Source: an uncultured beta proteobacterium
GTDB taxonomy: Bacteria; Pseudomonadota; Gammaproteobacteria; Burkholderiales; SG8-41
DNA length: 33,235 nucleotides
Assembly: GCA_903905655.1 (NCBI GenBank)
Contig: CAIVHG010000073.1
Coordinates: forward strand, 1 to 33,235
Reading direction: 5' to 3'
Positions 26,455 to 33,235 of the stretch are shown in pieces. How positions within the stretch are numbered: position 1 is the first letter of the stretch; the number at the start of each line of letters is the position of its first letter. A program made the position numbers and the translations under genes. The notes under the pieces were generated by a model, which did no database searches, was not told the origin of the DNA, and saw only the letters and a program-made list of their open reading frames with translations.

Positions 26455-27171
26455 ATGCACGCACTCGGACTGCACTACCTGCCGCTCACGCTGCCATTCT
26501 TCCTGATCATGGCGCTGCTGCTGGTGCTGCTGTTTTTCATGTTCCTGTTCAGGATCGTTCAGTACGCATACGTCAGGATGGGAATCGCCCCGCAATACGT
26601 GCTCATCGTGCTGGTGCTCTCGCTCGCGGGCAGCTACATCAACATCCCGATCATGCACTACCCGGGGGAGCAGATCGTCGCTGGTGAGGACATCCTGTTC
26701 TTCGGCATTCACTACATGATGCCGGTGATTCGCGACTGGCCCGGGACCGTGGTCGCGGTCAACGTGGGCGGCGCCGTGATCCCGGCCCTGCTCTCGCTCT
26801 ACCTGCTCGTCAAAAACAAATTGTGGCTGCGCGGCTTGTTGGGTGTCGCGATCGTTGCAGCGGTCTGCCATGCGCTTGCGCACCCGGTGCCGGGGCTCGG
26901 CATCGCGATCCCGATCTTCGTGCCGCCGGCAGCGACCGCAGTCGTCGCGTTGCTGATCGCACGCGACCAGGCGGGACCGCTCGCCTACATCAGCGGCAGC
27001 CTCGGCACGCTGATCGGCGCCGACCTGCTCAACCTCGACAAGATCCAGGGCCTGGGGGCATCGATGGTATCGATCGGCGGCGCCGGCACCTTCGACGGCA
27101 TCTTCGTCACCGGATTGATGGCGGTGCTGTTTGCGAGCGTCGGCTCACGGCAGCGCACCACCGCCTCCTGA
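26455..27171 (+). CDS. DUF1614 family membrane protein
   Basis: A 238-residue polytopic inner-membrane protein. Hydrophobic helices lie at residues ~8-33 (LPFFLIMALLLVLLFFMFLF), ~48-62, ~96-116, ~124-140 and ~145-165. They are followed by a Gly-rich core, SGSLGTLIGADLLNLDKIQ and SIGGAGTFDGIFVTGLMAVL, which is the recognisable DUF1614 signature. Function unknown. The start is the ATG at 26455 because AGGAG ends five bases before it; an ATG at 26440 lacks this. It is divergent from the amidase and convergent with the M16 peptidase. Confidence 0.82.
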   Translation: MHALGLHYLPLTLPFFLIMALLLVLLFFMFLFRIVQYAYVRMGIAPQYVLIVLVLSLAGSYINIPIMHYPGEQIVAGEDILFFGIHYMMPVIRDWPGTVVAVNVGGAVIPALLSLYLLVKNKLWLRGLLGVAIVAAVCHALAHPVPGLGIAIPIFVPPAATAVVALLIARDQAGPLAYISGSLGTLIGADLLNLDKIQGLGASMVSIGGAGTFDGIFVTGLMAVLFASVGSRQRTTAS

Positions 27172-27212
27172 TAGCCTCACGGGGGCGCACGCCCACTTCC
27201 TGAACACCCAGT

Positions 27213-27232
27213 GCGCTGCCGCCCCGCAGCGC
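27213..27232. terminator. Hairpin between convergent genes (weak terminator candidate)
   Basis: A perfect 7-bp inverted repeat, GCGCTGC and GCAGCGC, with a 6-base loop, lies between the DUF1614 stop and the M16 stop. No T tract follows on either strand, so intrinsic termination is uncertain. Confidence 0.35.
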
Positions 27233-27234
27233 GG

Positions 27235-29940
27235 CTACTTGGGCGCCGGCCCCATGGTCACGCGCACCAGCGCATCCGCACGCACCCATTTGCCGAAGGC
27301 GGCTTGCACATCGGCGGGAGTGAGTGCGAGATAGCGCCGCGCCGCGTTGGCCGGTTCGTCCAGCGGCAGGCCGAGCGTCCAGCGTTGAACCAGACCGAGC
27401 GCGATCTCGCCCGCGCTTTCCTCCTGCAGGGGAATGCTGTGCAAACGCAGCGCCTTGGCGCGCTCAAATTCCGCGGCCGTTACCGCGGAATCCCGCATCG
27501 CGCGCAGTTCCCGCTCTACCATGTCCTGAACTCTGGATACGTTCTGCGGATCGCATGCATACTCGATCAGGTACAGGCTGCGTGTCTTGCCCACCTGCAG
27601 GGACGACTGCACGTTATATACAAGGCCGGCCTCCTTGCGTATGTCGCGGGTGAGGCGCGAGGCATAGAACGAGCCGCCCAGCACGCTGTTACCGAGCTGC
27701 AGCGCGTAGTAACCGGGATCGGAGCGCGTGAGATCCAGCGTCTGCGCGAGTATCACGCGGTCCTGCACGCGGCTCGCATCGGGCACGGCGCTGCTGGCGG
27801 CCCGGTTGAGCGGCACGCGCGGCAGATCGGTCACCGGCGGCGGGCCGCTCGCACTCCAGGCGCCAAAGTATTTCTCGATCACCGCCTGCGCGTGCGCCGG
27901 TGTCACTTTGCCGATGACGACGATCACCGTGAGATCTGGGCGGAACGCCTTGCGGTAATAATCCTGCACATCTGCCAGCGACAGCGCGCTCACCGTCTCC
28001 GGCCGCGCTTCGCGCAGCGTGGGATCGCGGGCCGGAAACAGCGCCGCGCGCAGCGCACGGGTGCCCAGGTAATCGGGACTCGTGAGTTGCCCCGCCACCG
28101 ACTGCGCGATCTGGCGCCTGACAATGTTGAAGGCCGCCTCCGGCAGCGCAGGATGCAGCTGGTTATCGGCCAGCAGTTCCACGCCACGCTCGAAGTTCTC
28201 AGAGAGCGACTGCACCGAGAAATCGGTGCCGGCCTGCGCTTCGGCGCCAATGGCATCCAGCGCCTCCTGATAAGCGATGCGGTCCAGGCGCTGCGTGCCG
28301 AAGGCAAAGAGCTGCGCCAGCACCTGCGAGAGGCCTTCCTTGCCGGGGGGCACCTGCAGCTCGGAGCGGTTCCGGATATGGCCATAGACGCTGACGGTAT
28401 CGCTCACGTCTTCAGGCTGCACGATGAGCGTGATGCCGTTCTTGAGTTTGCTCACCACCGGGTGCACGCTCGATTGCGGCACCGTCAACCGCCGCAGCAC
28501 GGGCTGCGCCCACTCCGGCAGCGGCGTGGGCTTCGCTTCGCCGAGCGAGATGTGCTCCTGCCCCCCGAAGCCGCGCGCCGCCACCGGCTTGCCGGAGCCC
28601 TCCGGCGTGAGCACGCCCGTGATCGCGTGATCCAGATCCAGATACTTGCGGGCGACGCGATTCACGTCCTCGACAGTGACGCGCTCGATGCGCGCAAGAT
28701 CCTCGTCGGGCGAATTGAGTCCCTGCACAGCCACCGCTTCCGACCACACCGTCGCGAGTCCGGAGATCGAATTCTTCTGAAACTCAGCGTCGCGCCGCTC
28801 CTGGCGTTTTGCTGCTGCCACCAGATCCGCTGGCACTCCGTCACGGGCGATGCGTCCGAGAATTTCGCGCATCTCAGACTCGACCGCTTTGGCATTGCCC
28901 CCAGCGGGAAAGCTGCCGACAGCATAGGCAAGGCCAGCCTTGGGCAGCGGGCTGTAGGAAAACTCCACACTGAGCGCCTTGCCCTGCGGCACCATTCCAT
29001 AGAAATCGCCGCGGCGGTTGTTCAGCACGTCGCCAAGCACCTCCAGCGCCGGATAGTCGGGGCTTTCGAACCCGGGCATGCGCAGCGCAATCACCTGCAT
29101 ACCATAGGGCAGATCGGTCTTCAGGTTTATCGCCTGCGGCTGCACCGGCTGCAGGGTGACGCCAGTGCGCGGCGGCAACTCCTTCGCGCGTATGGGCCCG
29201 AACAGTTCCTTGATCTTGGCGAGGGCCGCGGCGGGGTTCACGTTGCCCGCCACCACCAGCACCGCATTGTTAGGCGCGTACCAGCGCTCGTGATAGCGCT
29301 TGAGATCCGCGGCCTGGGTCTGCTCGAAGGATTCGCGCGTTCCCAGCGCATCGTTTGCATAAGGCGTCCCGGCAAACATCGCGGTGCGCACCTTCGTCAG
29401 GAACACATACACCGGGTTTGAAAGATCCTGCGCGACTTCCTGCGAGATGGCGCCGCGTTCCTGCGCCCAATCCTCGTCCGTCGCGAGTATGGAACTCATC
29501 CTCTGCGCTTCGATATGCAGCGCGATATCCAGATCTTCCGCCGGCGCCGTAAACAGGTACTGCGTGATCGTCTCGCGGGTATTCGCATTGAAGTCCCCGC
29601 CCATGGCACTGCCGATATCGGCGAGCTGATCCGCCGTGAGCCCGGGACTGCCGCGGAACATCATGTGCTCCAGCGCATGCGCCGTCCCCGGAAAACCGGG
29701 CTCGGTCTCGGAGCCGCCGGAAAGATAGTTGACTGCGGTCGCCACCACCGGCGCGAGCGTATTGCGCACGATCACGACCCGCAGACCATTGGCCAGCGTC
29801 GCGCGGAGGACTCCGGACTCCGGCGTCCTTAATGCAGCCACCACGCCGCCGGCGTTCCACCACAGAGTGAAGACGATAGCGACCGCAGCCAATAAAGCGC
29901 AGCCCAATGCCGCGACGCGCCGATCGAACTTCAATTTCAT
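27235..29940 (-). CDS. M16 family zinc metallopeptidase, membrane-anchored, two M16 halves
   Basis: A 901-residue protein with an N-terminal anchor or uncleaved signal (residues ~8-28, RVAALGCALLAAVAIVFTLW), placing it in the periplasm. The first M16 domain carries the inverted zinc motif HxxEH at His88, Glu91 and His92 (TAHALEHMMF). The third ligand Glu168 lies 77 residues beyond Glu91 (ERGAISQEV), as in the family. The second half (~490-900) keeps the fold, but its equivalent segment (GLSQVLAQLFAFG) lacks the motif. It still has an R/Y-type substrate segment (FYASRLTRDIRKEAGLVY). This active/inactive pairing in one chain resembles PqqL-type and pitrilysin-type enzymes. AGGGGA precedes the ATG at 29940; the upstream extension of the frame is rejected. 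Likely roles are peptide or signal-peptide degradation. Confidence 0.93.
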   Translation of the reverse strand: MKLKFDRRVAALGCALLAAVAIVFTLWWNAGGVVAALRTPESGVLRATLANGLRVVIVRNTLAPVVATAVNYLSGGSETEPGFPGTAHALEHMMFRGSPGLTADQLADIGSAMGGDFNANTRETITQYLFTAPAEDLDIALHIEAQRMSSILATDEDWAQERGAISQEVAQDLSNPVYVFLTKVRTAMFAGTPYANDALGTRESFEQTQAADLKRYHERWYAPNNAVLVVAGNVNPAAALAKIKELFGPIRAKELPPRTGVTLQPVQPQAINLKTDLPYGMQVIALRMPGFESPDYPALEVLGDVLNNRRGDFYGMVPQGKALSVEFSYSPLPKAGLAYAVGSFPAGGNAKAVESEMREILGRIARDGVPADLVAAAKRQERRDAEFQKNSISGLATVWSEAVAVQGLNSPDEDLARIERVTVEDVNRVARKYLDLDHAITGVLTPEGSGKPVAARGFGGQEHISLGEAKPTPLPEWAQPVLRRLTVPQSSVHPVVSKLKNGITLIVQPEDVSDTVSVYGHIRNRSELQVPPGKEGLSQVLAQLFAFGTQRLDRIAYQEALDAIGAEAQAGTDFSVQSLSENFERGVELLADNQLHPALPEAAFNIVRRQIAQSVAGQLTSPDYLGTRALRAALFPARDPTLREARPETVSALSLADVQDYYRKAFRPDLTVIVVIGKVTPAHAQAVIEKYFGAWSASGPPPVTDLPRVPLNRAASSAVPDASRVQDRVILAQTLDLTRSDPGYYALQLGNSVLGGSFYASRLTRDIRKEAGLVYNVQSSLQVGKTRSLYLIEYACDPQNVSRVQDMVERELRAMRDSAVTAAEFERAKALRLHSIPLQEESAGEIALGLVQRWTLGLPLDEPANAARRYLALTPADVQAAFGKWVRADALVRVTMGPAPK

Positions 29941-29967
29941 GGCATCCCCTGTATACGATGTAGGATC

Positions 29968-29976
29968 AGGATACCA
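29968..29976 (-). promoter_or_regulatory. Extended -10 candidate for the M16 peptidase
   Basis: The minus strand reads TGGTATCCT (TGn plus a 4/6 match), 28 bases before the M16 ATG. Weak, offered because it is the best -10-like sequence in the gap. Confidence 0.25.
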
Positions 29977-30104
29977 TTCATCGCCAGGTTGAGGCGCATA
30001 TTGGTTGCAGTCCTGCAACGCAACAGGCGCCGGATAAAACACCACGCACAACGGGCTTGCGCATGCACTGCATCACAAGACAAACAGCACAGAAACTCTG
30101 GTAG

Positions 30105-30110
30105 CATAAT
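30105..30110 (+). promoter_or_regulatory. -10 candidate for the cupin-rubredoxin gene
   Basis: CATAAT (5/6) lies 58 bases before the ATG in the gap shared with the divergent M16 gene. A GACA-containing sequence upstream is too far away (22 bases) to be a good -35. Confidence 0.28.
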
Positions 30111-30168
30111 GCCGCTTCAGCATTCCAGTATCGCATGCAAGTCCGCAATTTGGCGGTGAGGAGTCGCT

Positions 30169-31104
30169 ATGCCACAGGTCGTCGCTCTAGAGGAAGTCAA
30201 AGCCAGCATCATTCGCCGCGGCCCGCGAGAGGGCACCACGGGAACGCTGAGGACGAATTTTCTAAAGGCGTCCAGTAGCGCCCCCGAACTCCCCGCTGCA
30301 TATATCATCGAGTACGGCCCGAACGGCTTCTCTCAGGCCCATTATCATGCAGTGGACCAGTTTCAGATCCTCCTGGATGGCAAGGGCAGATTCGGCAGGC
30401 ACGAAGTAGCCCCCATCAGCGTGCATTTCGCGCGCGCGTACACGCCTTACGGTCCGCTCGAGACGCCCGAAGGATGGCAATTCATGACGCTGCGCGCCGG
30501 CTACGATCCGGGCGCCCAACGCCTGCCCGACGCCAGCGCGAAACTTAAGCAGATCCCGGGCCGCCGTCCCTGGCAGATCACGTGCAAAGCGGAATTTGAT
30601 TCAAAGAAAACGCGCACTGCATCCCCGAGCATAAAGCTGCAGGCGATTCCTGGATTGGAAGATGAATGTGGCATGTACGGGAACACGCTCAGCATGCCGC
30701 CCGACGGCAGGATCACTGCTCCCGACCATACGCAGGGCGGCGGCCAGTTCGTCATCGCACTCAAAGGCAGCCTGTGGCACGAACAGCGGAAGCGTCAGGC
30801 GGAGACCGTGGTCTACATCGGCCCCGATGATCCGCCATTCGAGATCCACGCCGGGTCGCTGGGTCTGGAGGCGCTGATCCTCAATTTCCCTGCACGCATG
30901 ATTTCGCAGGCCGCAGTTGCGACGCACACTGCGAGTGCTCTCAAGAGATGGCAATGCGCGCTGTGCGCATTTGTCTACGACGAGGCTGCCGGACTTCCGG
31001 AAGAAGGCATCGCGCGGGGCACGCGCTGGCAGGACGTGCCGGATACCTGGAGTTGCCCGGACTGCAGTGCAGCCAAAACCGATTTCCTGATGGTCGAAAT
31101 CTAG
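30169..31104 (+). CDS. Cupin protein fused to a C-terminal rubredoxin domain
   Basis: A 311-residue, probably cytosolic protein with no signal peptide. The N-terminal ~245 residues look like a two-part cupin barrel. The first half has a metal-site-like [21 protein letters not shown] (His58, His60, and Gln in place of the usual Glu). The second (~185-240, [15 protein letters not shown]) has no clear metal ligands. Residues ~261-311 are a full rubredoxin: Cys263-Cys266 ([15 protein letters not shown]), then [12 protein letters not shown] and Cys296-Cys299 ([13 protein letters not shown]), which would bind one Fe(Cys)4. This suggests an iron cupin enzyme that receives electrons from its own rubredoxin. 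GAGGAG sits five bases before the ATG. Substrate unknown. Confidence 0.85.
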   Translation: MPQVVALEEVKASIIRRGPREGTTGTLRTNFLKASSSAPELPAAYIIEYGPNGFSQAHYHAVDQFQILLDGKGRFGRHEVAPISVHFARAYTPYGPLETPEGWQFMTLRAGYDPGAQRLPDASAKLKQIPGRRPWQITCKAEFDSKKTRTASPSIKLQAIPGLEDECGMYGNTLSMPPDGRITAPDHTQGGGQFVIALKGSLWHEQRKRQAETVVYIGPDDPPFEIHAGSLGLEALILNFPARMISQAAVATHTASALKRWQCALCAFVYDEAAGLPEEGIARGTRWQDVPDTWSCPDCSAAKTDFLMVEI

Positions 31105-31105
31105 C

Positions 31106-31130
31106 AGCCCGCTGAAATCGGGCTAGCCCG
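31106..31130. terminator. Overlapping hairpins between convergent genes
   Basis: AGCCCG (31106-31111), CGGGCT (31119-31124) and AGCCCG (31125-31130) allow two alternative stems, one of them the perfect 12-base palindrome CGGGCTAGCCCG. They lie right after the cupin-rubredoxin stop and 20 bases before the lipoprotein stop. No T run follows, so the function is uncertain. Confidence 0.35.
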
Positions 31131-31150
31131 ACGCACGCCAGCACCTGCTG

Positions 31151-31360
31151 CTACTTCTTCTTGTCGTCGCTGCCCGTAACCGCTCTCACGCCGGCACCCG
31201 CCACATCGACCGCTGTGCCCACCACAGTAGCGCCGACACTGACCGCGGTCGCGGCCACCGATACTGCCGCATCTGCCACTGTCAACACGCTGCATCCGGC
31301 TAGCATCGCGGCCACAAATGCAACCGCGACGACCGCGCTCCCCGTTACCCGACTGCTCAT
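31151..31360 (-). CDS. Small Ala/Val-rich lipoprotein
   Basis: A 69-residue lipoprotein. The start at 31360 follows TGGAGG by six bases; an upstream in-frame ATG lacks this. The signal peptide ends in the lipobox LAGC, near residue 22. The mature ~45 residues are a repetitive, low-complexity series (SVLTVADAAVSVAATAVS, VGATVVGTAVDVAGAGV) with Ala/Val/Gly spacing that could form an amphipathic helix or sheet. It ends in the charged GSDDKKK. Short lipoproteins of this kind are common and mostly unstudied. It lies between the cupin-rubredoxin gene (convergent) and the porin (same strand, separated by a strong terminator), so it is expressed on its own. Confidence 0.8.
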   Translation of the reverse strand: MSSRVTGSAVVAVAFVAAMLAGCSVLTVADAAVSVAATAVSVGATVVGTAVDVAGAGVRAVTGSDDKKK

Positions 31361-31539
31361 CTGCAACCTCCAGAGATCTGGCGACCGACTGGCAGACCAG
31401 GCAGCGGCTCGCATTGATTTTCGGCGGAAGTCTAGCGGGTTTCAAGGGTAGAGGCAAACTGCCGGCATTGCCTTTATGGGCGCTTGTTTCAGCGCCGTAA
31501 AAACCCCGTATAGATGTGCAGCGCTGTAACCTCGAGGAC

Positions 31540-31566
31540 AAAAAAACGGGCACCCGAGGGTGCCCG
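31540..31566 (-). terminator. Intrinsic terminator of the porin gene
   Basis: CGGGCACC and GGTGCCCG form a perfect 8-bp stem with a CGAG tetraloop (31547-31566). On the minus strand it is followed at once by seven T residues. It lies 48 bases after the porin stop. The clearest terminator in the window. Confidence 0.93.
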
Positions 31567-31613
31567 CATTTAAGAGGGCGGCAATCACGCCCCTACCACT
31601 CCGAACCTGATGC

Positions 31614-32993
31614 TTAGAAGCTCGACGAGATGCCGACGCTGTATGACGTCTGCGTGTTGCCGGCGGTGTTGACCGTAGCACCAGACGCCAGGTAGCTCAC
31701 GCCGCCCGCGTTGTAGGAACCCCTGCGGTCGTTGGACATGCGGCCGTAGGACGCGACGAGCCTGGTGTACTTGTCCACTGCGTACGTGTAGTTCAACGTC
31801 CACAGTACCGTTCCGCTTTCACTCGTGTCGCAGCTAGCCGCAGACGCGGAGGTGCAGGAATAGCTGCCGGCTCTGATGTAGGAAGCCGCGACAGCGTGCG
31901 GTCCACCCAGTTGCTGCTTCACGCCCAGATACCAGGCGCTGCGCTGCATGGCGGAGAGGCCGGTCGCATTGCCTGACTGGGTGTACTTGAGACGCTCCCA
32001 GATCGCGGATACGAAGGTGCTGCCGAACGTGTAGCTGCCCAGGAGCTTGTAGCCCTTGTCCTTGGAGCTTGTGCCCGCGCCAACGCTTGCGCTGCCGGCG
32101 CCAAACTGGTTCGCGCCCATCGCCGTGCCCCACAGGTAGTCGGTGTGCTGCTCGAATGCGCCGCCGATGTAGAGCGGACCATTCTTGTAGGTCAGCGTGC
32201 CGGACCAGAGTTCCGGTTTGGTCAGCGGGTTCGCGCCGGCCGGCGTTTCTTCGGCGGCGGTGTAGCCGATGTGCGCCTGCACGCCCGAGAACGTCGGGGT
32301 CAGGTAGTGCACGGTGTTCGGAGTCGTGCGGCCGAAGCTCATCGAGTTCGAGATCGCGGTGGCGGCGGTGGCGGAGGAGCCGAAGCCCGTGTTGCCGTTG
32401 CCGTTGTACGAGGTGCCGGCGCCGAAGCCCGGGCTGCCCATGACGCCGGAATAGGTGATGCCCGCGCCAACCGAAGACGAGGTCACGTTGAGCGTGGTCG
32501 TCGAGGAATTGTACGGAGTCGTCCATTTACCAGCCCAGAACGAACCGATCGAAGTGTCGATCCCGACGGCGGTATCGCGGGTGCCGAGCACGCCGGCGCT
32601 GGTCGAGGAGCTGCCCGAGTCCATGGTGATGCCGGACTCGACTGCAAACGAAGTAGACTTGATGAAGTTGCCGCCGATCAGGCGCGAGCCGCTGAAACGA
32701 ACCCAGCTCAGGCCCGTCCACACCGCGTTACGCGGCGAGGTGTTGGAATTGCTCGCATCGCCGGCGGTCGCGCCGTCGGTCTTGGAGCGCTGCAGGCCGG
32801 TGGCGACGCTGAACTGTATGGTCAGGCCCTGGCCGCTGAAGCCCAGGTTGCAGGTGCCGTAGCCGCAGATGTCGCGGTCCTGATAGTTGTAAACAGTCTG
32901 CGCGTTTACGGCCATTGGGGCGCTTAGCACCCCGACGCACGCGAGCGCGATCAGCGATGATTTCCTGCGAGCAAACGGTGGGAACTTAGTCAT
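31614..32993 (-). CDS. Gram-negative general porin (betaproteobacterial type)
   Basis: An outer-membrane beta-barrel of 459 residues, probably trimeric, forming a diffusion channel for small solutes. The signal peptide covers ~1-31 and ends VNA before QTVYNYQ. The family hallmark GTRDTAVGIDTSIGSFWAGKW followed by TPY lies near residue 140. Alternating strand pattern and Gly/Ser/Thr-rich loops run throughout, and the chain ends in GISSSF with the C-terminal Phe used by the BAM complex. It is longer than the usual ~350-380 residues. It has two closely spaced Cys pairs (Cys43/Cys48 in DICGYGTCNL, and another in SYSCTSASAASCDTS), rare in porins. AAGGAGG precedes the ATG. Such genes are usually strongly expressed and controlled. 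Confidence 0.92.
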   Translation of the reverse strand: MTKFPPFARRKSSLIALACVGVLSAPMAVNAQTVYNYQDRDICGYGTCNLGFSGQGLTIQFSVATGLQRSKTDGATAGDASNSNTSPRNAVWTGLSWVRFSGSRLIGGNFIKSTSFAVESGITMDSGSSSTSAGVLGTRDTAVGIDTSIGSFWAGKWTTPYNSSTTTLNVTSSSVGAGITYSGVMGSPGFGAGTSYNGNGNTGFGSSATAATAISNSMSFGRTTPNTVHYLTPTFSGVQAHIGYTAAEETPAGANPLTKPELWSGTLTYKNGPLYIGGAFEQHTDYLWGTAMGANQFGAGSASVGAGTSSKDKGYKLLGSYTFGSTFVSAIWERLKYTQSGNATGLSAMQRSAWYLGVKQQLGGPHAVAASYIRAGSYSCTSASAASCDTSESGTVLWTLNYTYAVDKYTRLVASYGRMSNDRRGSYNAGGVSYLASGATVNTAGNTQTSYSVGISSSF

Positions 32994-33113
32994 GCACTCC
33001 TCCTTCGGTTTGAGAACTTATGTGATGCACCATTGAAACAAACGATTCCAGTCTTTGCTGAGGTGCATTTGTGTATGCAGGTTCCAACATTCCCGCGACA
33101 ATCCAAAATGTGC

Positions 33114-33125
33114 GTCAGCGCTGAC
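33114..33125. promoter_or_regulatory. Perfect 12-base palindrome upstream of the porin
   Basis: GTCAGCGCTGAC is a full palindrome about 120 bases before the porin ATG. It may be an operator; the binding protein is unknown. Confidence 0.35.
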
Positions 33126-33147
33126 ATGTGAGCGCGATACTAGAGCG

Positions 33148-33168
33148 CCGATATGCAAAAACAATCGG
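33148..33168. promoter_or_regulatory. LysR-type T-N11-A box candidate
   Basis: CCGAT, eleven bases (A-rich), then ATCGG: a perfect 5-base dyad with exactly the T-N11-A geometry bound by LysR-type regulators. It lies about 155 bases before the porin start. No lysR gene is in the window; it could lie beyond the right edge. Confidence 0.45.
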
Positions 33169-33177
33169 TATTAGCGC

Positions 33178-33195
33178 GTACGTATAACTACGTAC
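33178..33195. promoter_or_regulatory. Inverted repeat GTACGTA-TAAC-TACGTAC
   Basis: Perfect 7-base arms (33178-33184 and 33189-33195) around a 4-base centre. The plus strand across it reads TATAAC, so it could overlap a promoter for a gene to the right of the window as well as control the porin. Confidence 0.45.
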
Positions 33196-33235
33196 ATTTG
33201 ATGGCTACGCTAGGGAAAACAGGCCTTGCAGGGAG

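Noticed and set aside
27211..29421. A 736-residue open frame on the plus strand opposite the M16 peptidase
   Set aside because: It is rich in Arg, His and Gln with no domain-like pattern, has no ribosome site, and lies wholly antisense to a clearly functional gene: a high-GC shadow.
31479..31496. Hairpin GGCGCT-TGTTTC-AGCGCC upstream of the small lipoprotein as a terminator
   Set aside because: No T run follows on either strand, and the true porin terminator lies about 45 bases away.

Overview
The window looks like a GC-rich betaproteobacterial chromosome segment, probably Burkholderiales-like. The signs are the surE-pcm-nlpD order, a Bug/TctC-type solute-binding protein, a general porin with a C-terminal Phe, and strong G/C bias at wobble positions. 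I see no rRNA, tRNA, CRISPR array, insertion sequence or prophage. The taxonomic call is inference from gene content, not from a marker gene.

Left part (1-12.6 kb). On the minus strand, surE, pcm and the first codons of an nlpD-like lipoprotein are chained by two ATGA overlaps. This is the usual lead-in to rpoS, which would lie beyond the left edge. Next comes a glycogen/maltodextrin locus. glgB-glgX-malQ runs leftward, glgA is divergent, and a GT35 glucan phosphorylase (glgP) converges on glgA. Together these make, branch, debranch, rearrange and phosphorolyse alpha-glucan. ADP-glucose pyrophosphorylase (glgC) is not in the window.

Middle part (12.7-27.2 kb). A VTT-domain membrane protein and a REC-EAL cyclic-di-GMP phosphodiesterase come first. 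They are followed by a small catabolic-looking cassette on the minus strand: TctC-type binding protein, DapA-like aldolase family protein and isochorismatase-like hydrolase. Each of the two enzymes lacks a residue usually considered catalytic. A universal stress protein follows. Two clearly paralogous MFS transporters flank a divergent rhomboid protease and a duplicated-domain periplasmic protein. A Tat-type aldo/keto reductase overlaps a nucleotide-transporter-like permease by 11 nt. An AmiD-like amidase lipoprotein is divergent from a DUF1614 membrane protein.

Right part (27.2-33.2 kb). This holds a membrane-anchored M16 metallopeptidase with two M16 halves, a cupin protein fused to a complete C-terminal rubredoxin domain, a tiny Ala/Val-rich lipoprotein, and a porin. 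The porin has a textbook intrinsic terminator, and its upstream region carries three separate dyads, one with exact LysR-type T-N11-A geometry.

The most unusual items are the cupin-rubredoxin fusion, the cassette with two substituted active sites, the Tat-reductase/permease pair, and the dyad-rich regulatory regions at about 15.2 kb and 33.1 kb. Nearly all long open frames opposite these genes are high-GC shadows and are left out.
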